Virus record (IMG/VR): IMGVR_UViG_3300005337_000052
Coordinates: 1-20,510 of that record
Reading direction: 5' to 3' (one strand)
Origin: a virus
DNA length: 20,510 bases
The position numbers and the translations under genes were made by a program. Under the pieces are notes generated by a model. That model had not been told where the DNA came from. It did not search any database and worked only from the letters and a program-made list of their open reading frames with translations. Positions 14,596 to 20,510 of this stretch are shown one piece after another. The stretch's first letter is position 1; every line of letters starts with the position of its first letter.

Positions 14596-17500
14596 TACAT
14601 TCTTCTTTCTGTTTTAGTATTATTACGCATACTCTTAGAAATTGCCGAATTAGGATTAGCGATTTGCCCTGCAACAATCTTAGGCGTTTGTCTTGCGACA
14701 GTCTTTTCGCTAATATCTTCTGCAATCAACACAACTTCGTCACGCGACACACTGTCTACTCTATAATTTTGCGGCGTCCCCATGTTGTTTATTGTTATTT
14801 TAGGAACCGCATTGCCCACAGTAGCACCGCGATTCATTGCCTCTAGAACCGGCCTATTTCTGGCTGTAGCTGCGGCATTGGCGACAAACTCTTTACCATG
14901 TACAAAGCCTGCAATGTCCTTTAAGCCTCTATCGCCAGTATAACCGCCTGTCTCAAACATCGGAAGCGACAATGCTGTGGACAGCGCGTGCGCGGACGCG
15001 ATGCCTGCCATTGCAGGAATAGCATTGGCACCAAACGAAGCTAGCGAAACTTCTGCTGCTGCCGGCGCCCAGGCTGCGGCAACTGCTGCGCCCTCAAGCA
15101 TGCTTGCTGCGCTAGACGCTTTGTCTGCTGCTGAAAACAAAGCTTTATTAACAATGTATTGAACGCCGAGCTTTATAAAAGAACCGATTAAATCGGTAAG
15201 TACAGTTTGCGCGACATTCTGCAAGCTGTCCTTTAAACTATCCCCCATAACGATAGCTCGACCGATGCTGTTAGCTGCGCCATCGGACAGCCCTGTATAC
15301 ATATCTCCAAAAGCTGCGGATATGCTGCTAGCTGCGTTCGTATAGTTTTCTACCAGTCTGCTGGACGCGGCAATAGAAATATCAGCAAATGTGCCAACGC
15401 CATTAGCCAAATTCAAATTAGCTGTGTCTGCTTGCAGTTTGACGATTTGGTTTCTGTAGAAATCTGTCGATACTGCGCCATTGGCATATGACTGCGTTAC
15501 AGCGTCAATCCTAGCCCTTAATTCGTCATATGTATCTTTTGTTCTAAGTTCAATAGCGTCTAGCTCGCGTCTGAGCAAAGTTTGCTTTTGCAATACGGCA
15601 AGCTGTCTTCTTAAGGCTTCTGTTTGTTCGTCCGTTAGCTGTCTACCTGTGGGCAATAGCGAGTTTTGAATCTGCATTATCTGCGATTCGACTTCTCTTG
15701 CTTTTGCTGACATACCGAGCAAGCTAGTATGTTGTGACAATTCTCTATTGAATTGCGCTAACGGGTCTGTAGCTTGCTCATAAGCAAAACTTGCCGCTCT
15801 AGTCGCTCTTTCTGCTTCTTCTTGCGTTATGTTGTTGCCTTTTAAAAGAATATCAATAGCCTTTAGATCGGCTTGATATTTTTCCATCGGCCCTTTAGCT
15901 GTGCTATAGATTTGATCTATAGATGCAGTTACTTTTCTATTTGCTTCAATTTGCCTTAACTGGTCTTCAATACCTGATTTTTCTTTAGGTGAAAGCTTAG
16001 CATGGTGGCTTGCTTCTAGCCTAATATCAATTTCAGTTAACTTTTGTTGTGCGTTTCTAACTTCTGCAATCTTGTCATAAGATGCTAGCTGTTTGTCTAA
16101 CTCTTGCGTAACCTTGTTAACCTGCGTTGCCCGCAATTCTTCTTCACTATATTTAGGGCCTTTCGGTCCTTTAGGCGAACGATAATTATCTTTTCTGTCG
16201 ATAGCTTCTAAAATTTTTGCGCGATTGTCCGTAGCAATTTTAATTGCTTCCGTTTCTCTTTTTGTTCTTTCGCTAACAGGAATTGCGTTAAGCCTTGCTA
16301 AATCAGCATCAAGCTTTTTTATTTCTTCAGATGCCTTTTGCCCGCCGATTTTAACTCTTTCTAGCAGGGCATTAACGCCGCTTAAAGCATCAGACCTTTC
16401 TTTTAAATCTTTATTTTGACTAGAAAGATTTGCTTCATTTTCTAGACGATAAAATGATTCCATGCCAACGCTTTTTTGCGTTTGCATTTTCTTTTCTAAA
16501 TCAGCGCGTTGCCTTCTTAACTGTTGAAGCGTTTGTTCTTCAGCAGACCCGAAAGGCTTATCTAACAATTCGCCTATAAATCCTCTGCTTTGTTTCCTTG
16601 CTTTTGCTAATTCTTCTTGTTTGGCAATTTGCAAATCAATTGCTTTAGTTTCTTCATTCAAATTCTGGAAAGCATCGGCTGTGCCTAATTCGGCCCTAGC
16701 TCTAATCGCGTCACGCGCAGCTTTAGAAAGATATTGCAAGCCTTTGGCTAATGTAGAAGTAACTCCATAAGCTTTATCCAATTCTCCAATAAGAATCATT
16801 GTGTTATTGGATAGAACAGTAAACGCTTGACTAACCGTCATTGTCGCGTTTTGCAATTGCTTTTCGGCAATTTCGCCTAGCAATTGCATAGCATTACGCA
16901 TTACATCTAAATTAATCTTTCCTTCTTTGGCTGCATCTAACAACATTCCTCTATTTGCTAAACCTAAAGATTTAGCGATAGCTTCTCCAAACGCGGGGAA
17001 GTTTTCCATTACCGAACGGAATTCGTCCCCGTCAAGTTTGCCTTTATTGAATGCTTGCGACACCTGTAAAAGCGCCGATGCCTGTTCACTGGTTGTTAAA
17101 CCAGCAATAGCAGTAGCTTTAGTTAAAGCTTCGGTTATAGCCAAAGCTTCTTGCTGTGTACCGCCAACATCCTTTAAAGCAAAGTTAATGCGCTGATAAG
17201 TTGTGGCTGTGGCATCTAATGGCGCTCTAGACCTATTGGCAACATCTAATAATTCTGAAGTTCTATTATTTAGCTCTTGCGTTGAATCCGTTACTGTTTT
17301 TAATCTGTTTTGCAGATTAGTATAAGTATCAACTGTGTTTACTAACGCGCTGAAAGCTTGGTACAGTGTATATAAAGCGAAAAGTCTGAAATAAAGCTGA
17401 TTTATTGAATCTAAAACTCCACCGACAGATAAGCTAGGGCCTTTACCGCCGCCATTCTGTAAATTAAGCAAACGTAATTGGGCTGCGGCAGCTTGCGCCG

Positions 17501-18215
17501 TCGCCTGCGCTAATCTTTGTTGCGCTGCTGCGCCTTGAATTGCGGCAGTGTTGCTGCGCGTCTGCGCCGTCGCTGTATTCGTTAAAGAAGTCGCTAGGCG
17601 CTGATTTGCCGTGGCTGTGCCCACAGATGCCGTCTGTGCACGGGCCTGCGCTGCACTGGTCTGCGCCGTGGCTGTCGTCAGGCGTTGGCTAGCTGTGGCA
17701 GTCCCTATTGCCGCCGTCTGCGCTCTTGCTTGCGCTGCTGTCGTCTGCGCTATAACTGTGGCTAATCTTTGCGTTGCCGTTGCGGTGCCAACTGCGGCAG
17801 TTTGTGCCCTAGCTTGCGCTGCTGCTGTTCCTGCTGTTGCCGTCTGCAATCTTTGCTGCGTTACTGCAAGCCTAGCTGCCGCTGTTTCGTTTCTTAATGT
17901 CGAAACTGCCGATTTTGCTTGCGCTGCTTCTAAATTGGCTGTAGCGATTCTAGCTCTTGCTTCTGCTTCAATTGCTTTATTTAATGCTTGTTCTTGCTTT
18001 AAATATGCTGCACTATTTTTGTCTGACTGATTTCTGAGCTTATCTAAAGCCGTCAAACCTTGTAAAATTTTGCCTGGATTTAAACGATCTAATGCTTGCT
18101 GTAATCTTTTAACTGCTATGTCGCCTTCTACAGCAGCTTTTGCAATTTCTAATAATTTTCTTTGTGTGGCAGGGTTTATTCCGTCGCTAACTTCAATTTT
18201 AATATTGTCAGCCAT
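14595..18215 (-). CDS. tape measure protein
   Basis: 1206 aa, the longest gene, directly after the tail assembly genes. Residues about 60-250 are Ala/Gln/Thr-rich coiled coil with tandem 28-residue repeats. About 290-450 match a tape measure N-terminal domain (LQNRLKTVTDST, YQRINFALKD, LLQVSQAFNKGKLDGDEFRS). The middle is long coiled coil. The end (about 1020-1110) has hydrophobic Ala-rich segments and FETGGYTG with VHGKEFV, a common tape measure ending. The protein sets tail length and is ejected at infection. The start overlaps the upstream stop by 8 bases. No lysozyme or peptidase domain is apparent. Confidence 0.93.
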   Translation of the reverse strand: MADNIKIEVSDGINPATQRKLLEIAKAAVEGDIAVKRLQQALDRLNPGKILQGLTALDKLRNQSDKNSAAYLKQEQALNKAIEAEARARIATANLEAAQAKSAVSTLRNETAAARLAVTQQRLQTATAGTAAAQARAQTAAVGTATATQRLATVIAQTTAAQARAQTAAIGTATASQRLTTATAQTSAAQARAQTASVGTATANQRLATSLTNTATAQTRSNTAAIQGAAAQQRLAQATAQAAAAQLRLLNLQNGGGKGPSLSVGGVLDSINQLYFRLFALYTLYQAFSALVNTVDTYTNLQNRLKTVTDSTQELNNRTSELLDVANRSRAPLDATATTYQRINFALKDVGGTQQEALAITEALTKATAIAGLTTSEQASALLQVSQAFNKGKLDGDEFRSVMENFPAFGEAIAKSLGLANRGMLLDAAKEGKINLDVMRNAMQLLGEIAEKQLQNATMTVSQAFTVLSNNTMILIGELDKAYGVTSTLAKGLQYLSKAARDAIRARAELGTADAFQNLNEETKAIDLQIAKQEELAKARKQSRGFIGELLDKPFGSAEEQTLQQLRRQRADLEKKMQTQKSVGMESFYRLENEANLSSQNKDLKERSDALSGVNALLERVKIGGQKASEEIKKLDADLARLNAIPVSERTKRETEAIKIATDNRAKILEAIDRKDNYRSPKGPKGPKYSEEELRATQVNKVTQELDKQLASYDKIAEVRNAQQKLTEIDIRLEASHHAKLSPKEKSGIEDQLRQIEANRKVTASIDQIYSTAKGPMEKYQADLKAIDILLKGNNITQEEAERATRAASFAYEQATDPLAQFNRELSQHTSLLGMSAKAREVESQIMQIQNSLLPTGRQLTDEQTEALRRQLAVLQKQTLLRRELDAIELRTKDTYDELRARIDAVTQSYANGAVSTDFYRNQIVKLQADTANLNLANGVGTFADISIAASSRLVENYTNAASSISAAFGDMYTGLSDGAANSIGRAIVMGDSLKDSLQNVAQTVLTDLIGSFIKLGVQYIVNKALFSAADKASSAASMLEGAAVAAAWAPAAAEVSLASFGANAIPAMAGIASAHALSTALSLPMFETGGYTGDRGLKDIAGFVHGKEFVANAAATARNRPVLEAMNRGATVGNAVPKITINNMGTPQNYRVDSVSRDEVVLIAEDISEKTVARQTPKIVAGQIANPNSAISKSMRNNTKTERRM
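17484..17903 (-). repeat. tandem 84-base (28 aa) repeats in the tape measure gene
   Basis: Residues 105-244 form five 28-residue units. Units at 133, 161, 189 and 217 begin AQARAQTA(A/S)(V/I) or a near variant and carry QRL at fixed places; the first unit (105) is more divergent. The period of 28 is four heptads, so each unit adds a whole number of coiled-coil turns. Unit number could vary between relatives and change tail length. Confidence 0.85.
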
Positions 18216-18642
18216 GTTTTGCTTTCTCTTGGTTCAAAACTCTGCGGCCTAATAACTCTGCGCGTTCGACAAAACCTGCTGGAGCTTTTGCCGAACTACC
18301 ATTATTTAATTGTTCAATATATGGCGCGTTGTTTGTTATAAACACAGTTTGGCCGGGCTGAACATTTTTTAATAAATTAGTTGCTACCCTTATTGCTTCT
18401 GCTGCACTGCTTTTTTGTGTAGAACCTCCTTCCCCTTCATAGTAAGCTGCGATGAAATCAGTTTTAGGCGCACCTATACTTACTTGCCAATTAGATAAAG
18501 CCTGCGATGTGTCAACTGGCGTATGATAAACAAGATCGTTAACTATTGCTAAAACAACTTTCTTCTTAATATCATTGGAAGTTTTGCCAATATTATTGGC
18601 TCTCTCCCTTAGCATCTGCGCCAGCGTCGCTAGATTTCCCAT
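18208..18642 (-). CDS. HK97 gp10-like tail completion protein
   Basis: 144 aa. An N-terminal helix (LAQMLRERANNI) is followed by VYHTPVDTSQALSNW, the typical gp10 stretch in which a newly cut, multi-strand core begins, then TVFITNNAPYIEQLNNGSS and GFVERA. Such proteins sit at the head-tail joining end of the tail tube. Usually the gene precedes the major tail protein; here it lies between the chaperone frameshift ORF and the tape measure. The start overlaps the upstream ORF by 50 bases. Confidence 0.65.
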   Translation of the reverse strand: MGNLATLAQMLRERANNIGKTSNDIKKKVVLAIVNDLVYHTPVDTSQALSNWQVSIGAPKTDFIAAYYEGEGGSTQKSSAAEAIRVATNLLKNVQPGQTVFITNNAPYIEQLNNGSSAKAPAGFVERAELLGRRVLNQEKAKHG

Positions 18643-18943
18643 TTTGTTTCTTTACATACGCCAAATCTAACCTATTTATAACGTCTATAAAGTATCGCAA
18701 ATCTTGCTTTTTGTAGCCCAAACTTTTACCGTATTTCTTTACTTTAAAATATGGAATTCTTCCAATTTCTAAGGATACCGGGCGCTCAGTATCTAAATCA
18801 AAAAAGGCTTGCAAAAATATCTGCAAGCCTTTGTTTAGTTCTGGCGCATTCCTTATTGCGTCGGGCAATACATGCCGTGTCTGTAAAGATTGCCTTACTT
18901 CTCTTTTTTCAATAGGCCCAAACTGAAGCCTATAGAACAGCAC
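18593..18943 (-). CDS. tail assembly chaperone, downstream (T-like) part made by -1 frameshift
   Basis: The open frame runs from codon CTA at 18952, through the GTG at 18943, to the TAA at 18593. It is in the -1 frame relative to the preceding chaperone ORF and joins it at the A AAA AAC site, giving a predicted fusion of 267 aa (148 + 119). The GTG at 18943 has no Shine-Dalgarno, so independent translation is doubtful. The segment (RPVSLEIGRIPYF, KKYGKSLGYKKQDL) should act like lambda GT's T domain, which recruits tail tube subunits to the tape measure. Confidence 0.75.
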   Translation of the reverse strand: MLFYRLQFGPIEKREVRQSLQTRHVLPDAIRNAPELNKGLQIFLQAFFDLDTERPVSLEIGRIPYFKVKKYGKSLGYKKQDLRYFIDVINRLDLAYVKKQNGKSSDAGADAKGESQ

Positions 18944-18948
18944 GGCCG

Positions 18949-19395
18949 TTAGTTTTTTACGTCATCTTCTAACTGCTGTTCGCTTTTAAATAGCTCCGTC
19001 CCGGCGGCTTGCTCTTGCAGGCTTTTATACAAAAGAGGCAAGCGGGTAAAAAGCGCCGTGGCATTTTCAATCGAAAACTCCGCGTAGCCTTCGTCTTTCT
19101 TATTGCCTGTCACATCAGACAAAGGAACAAATTCCCATGTGACTAAACAACCTTTAATGAAAGCTTCACGAAAAAGCCTTTTAGCGGTATCGTTAAAAGC
19201 CCTTCCACCGTGGGCAATTTCCGCGCGAAAAGGTCTAGTGACTTCTTCTAAAACCCGCGTATATTTCGGGTTATCGTCGGCGCAATGCGTGACGTAAAAA
19301 GTAGGGCTATTGCCATCTTTATCCGGCGAATAGCGAATAGGAACGCCTTTTTTAGCCTTAGTGGCGTCAATCTCAAAGGTATCGCTTAGCGACAT
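18949..19395 (-). CDS. tail assembly chaperone (lambda G-like)
   Basis: 148 aa with a strong AAAAGGAAA Shine-Dalgarno between the tail tube stop and ATG 19395. An N-terminal beta domain (PIRYSPDKDG, FYVTHCADD) precedes helices (RLFREAFIKGC, TALFTRLPLLYKSL) and an acidic end (EQQLEDDVKN). Position between major tail protein and tape measure, plus the slippery site just before the stop, identify it as the G-type chaperone that coats the tape measure during assembly and is absent from the finished virion. Confidence 0.82.
   Translation of the reverse strand: MSLSDTFEIDATKAKKGVPIRYSPDKDGNSPTFYVTHCADDNPKYTRVLEEVTRPFRAEIAHGGRAFNDTAKRLFREAFIKGCLVTWEFVPLSDVTGNKKDEGYAEFSIENATALFTRLPLLYKSLQEQAAGTELFKSEQQLEDDVKN
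18952..18958 (-). promoter_or_regulatory. programmed -1 ribosomal frameshift site A AAA AAC
   Basis: Read on the - strand the zero frame is GTA AAA AAC TAA, so the heptamer A AAA AAC sits right before the stop. A -1 slip continues as CTA ACG GCC GTG into the downstream ORF, which is open throughout. A modest hairpin (stem ATAGGC/GCCTAT, 18912-18933) lies 18 bases downstream, farther than usual, so its contribution is uncertain. Confidence 0.9.
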
Positions 19396-19407
19396 TTTAT
19401 TTTCCTT

Positions 19408-20510
19408 TTAATTCAGGGGCATTAGCGAATCGGGCAGATACGCAAAGAAAGTAGCTGCAAGCGTATAACCATATTTGTTTTCGCCTGCTGCTGTATCAAT
19501 TGGGATTTTGACTTTTTCGTTAAGTGCGATATCTAAGCTACCAACACTCAAACCGAGTAAAGGAACATCAAAAACCATTCCTGCATTATTCATCGCAAGA
19601 ATAACGTTGAAACTGGCATCGACGTTATTTCTTGCGTCTTTGATTGCTTCAACTGTCGTGAAATAGCCAGTCAGCGAACCGGAAACCTCAAAGTTTCCCG
19701 ATCCCATATCAATAGCGTATCTTTCACCTAAAGCCTTTGTAGCTGTCACGCCATTTTTAATGGCAAGCGAACCCTGATTGACATACATTACAAAGTTATC
19801 GTCATTCAAAAGATTAGACGCGCTGCCTAACCGAATACGATAAATATCTGAGTTAGTATTGTATTGCTCCAATCCCTTTTCGGAAAACCGAGCGCCTTCT
19901 TTCAAACCTTCTAAGCCTGTGCGGAAAGTTTCCTTAACCGCAACAAAACTCATATCGAAAGTAACTTTATCTTCAAGCGGCATCGTTACAGTGATATCGC
20001 TTGCGATGCTGCCTTCGATATATCTAGCTTGCGTTCCGGCAGAGTCTTTGCCTAGCGTTTGTTCAAACTGGAACGGAATTTGCACGATGTTTTCTGCATC
20101 AGGTTCATTTCTAACCAGAGTGCCGAAAAACACTTGAACGGTTTGCGCTGCTGCTGTGTCGTCAAAAGGCGTAAACGTCGTTTCATCCAACTTAAGAACC
20201 GACTCAGTAACGCTAGAAACTCTGCCATAACCCGCACGGTTATTGTTTACAAAGCCCGTTAAAGCATCGTCTCCGCCAATACCAATCCATTCGCCAACGA
20301 CGACACCGAGTCCTTTCCAACCAATCGCGCCAGTTCCGCCGGCAAGCGTTGCCGCTCCCCATGCGCCATTAGTCATCGTCTCAGTAGTGGCAATAGCATT
20401 TGCCGGAGTGCCCGCCTTAACTGCTGTGACAATAACTGCTGTGCCGTTAGAAGTTGCCGTTACTTGCTCATTCTTAGCGGTTCCTGCACCATATTTGCTA
20501 CCTGCGCCAG
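19408..20510 (-). CDS. major tail tube protein (5' end outside window)
   Basis: The frame stays open to the window edge, so the ATG at 20376 is internal and at least 367 residues are present. Near the edge a small module (GTAVIVTAVKAGTPANA, NGAWGAATLAGG) precedes a Gly/Asn-rich segment. The remainder (IVQIPFQFEQTLGKDSAG, YIEGSIASDITVTMPLEDK, GSGNFEVSGSLTGYF, TLAATFFAYLPDSLMPLN) is the tube-forming domain of Phage_tube_2-like proteins. The gene is G+C-richer with a different codon bias from the minor tail genes, as expected for the most abundant tail protein. The chaperone Shine-Dalgarno begins immediately after its stop. Confidence 0.78.
   Translation of the reverse strand, partial: GAGSKYGAGTAKNEQVTATSNGTAVIVTAVKAGTPANAIATTETMTNGAWGAATLAGGTGAIGWKGLGVVVGEWIGIGGDDALTGFVNNNRAGYGRVSSVTESVLKLDETTFTPFDDTAAAQTVQVFFGTLVRNEPDAENIVQIPFQFEQTLGKDSAGTQARYIEGSIASDITVTMPLEDKVTFDMSFVAVKETFRTGLEGLKEGARFSEKGLEQYNTNSDIYRIRLGSASNLLNDDNFVMYVNQGSLAIKNGVTATKALGERYAIDMGSGNFEVSGSLTGYFTTVEAIKDARNNVDASFNVILAMNNAGMVFDVPLLGLSVGSLDIALNEKVKIPIDTAAGENKYGYTLAATFFAYLPDSLMPLN

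Noticed and set aside
14565-14846. 93 aa + strand ORF
   Set aside because: Antisense to the tape measure C-terminus, with no family resemblance and no promoter or Shine-Dalgarno.
17611-18030. 139 aa + strand ORF rich in Ala, Val and Cys
   Set aside because: Antisense shadow of the tape measure repeats.
20374-20376. ATG 20376 as the start of the tail tube gene
   Set aside because: The frame is open with sensible coding sequence to the window edge; the gene is cut by the window.

Overview
The window looks like part of the genome of a tailed, long-tailed (siphovirus-type) bacteriophage. A block of DNA replication and recombination genes on the + strand (about 17-8790) faces a block of tail genes on the - strand (about 8780-20510). 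The two blocks converge and overlap by 11 bases at their 3' ends. Genes are tightly packed, with ATGA or 1-13 base overlaps at many junctions. There are no ribosomal or metabolic genes, and no integrase or lysogeny gene is visible. The host is probably a Gram-negative, likely a proteobacterium. This rests on two phage proteins that end in DDIPF, the C-terminal tip typical of proteobacterial SSB, and it is an inference.

Left block (+ strand). A small ORF of unknown function is followed by a tRNA-Leu(UAA) with encoded CCA. Then come a small unknown protein, a RecA-fold/AAA_24 ATPase (Sak4-like annealing or recombination factor), a 93 aa unknown, a DUF669-type putative ssDNA-binding protein with a long Q/P/A-rich tail, and a clear intrinsic terminator. 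After the terminator lie a Cas4/AddB-like PD-(D/E)XK nuclease with an apparent Fe-S cluster, a four-Cys zinc protein, a RadD/SSL2-like SF2 helicase, a small Cys4 protein ending in DDIPF, a 66 aa unknown, a sliding-clamp-like protein also ending in DDIPF, and a compact family B DNA polymerase with proofreading exonuclease motifs. Together these look like a nearly self-contained phage replication and recombination kit, with two members carrying a mimic of the host SSB tip that could dock host repair and replication enzymes.

Right block (- strand, read from high to low coordinates). In order it encodes a major tail tube protein (5' end outside the window), a tail assembly chaperone pair joined by a classic A AAA AAC -1 frameshift site, an HK97 gp10-like tail completion protein, and a 1206 aa tape measure protein with 28-residue tandem repeats. 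Two paralogous minor tail proteins follow, one with an extra N-terminal domain and a poly-proline linker. Then come a DUF1833 tail protein, a small protein with a fibre-type C-terminus, a SPRY-domain protein, an NlpC/P60-type tail peptidase (lambda K-like) and a large tail tip protein J. This is the lambda-like tail order with two extra, probably adhesion-related genes placed before the peptidase.

No stretch over 300 bases lacks a gene. The most notable observations are the two SSB-tip mimics, the clamp-like gene beside a polymerase whose last residues resemble a clamp-binding peptide, and a Cys4 module shared by the nuclease tail and the small DDIPF protein.
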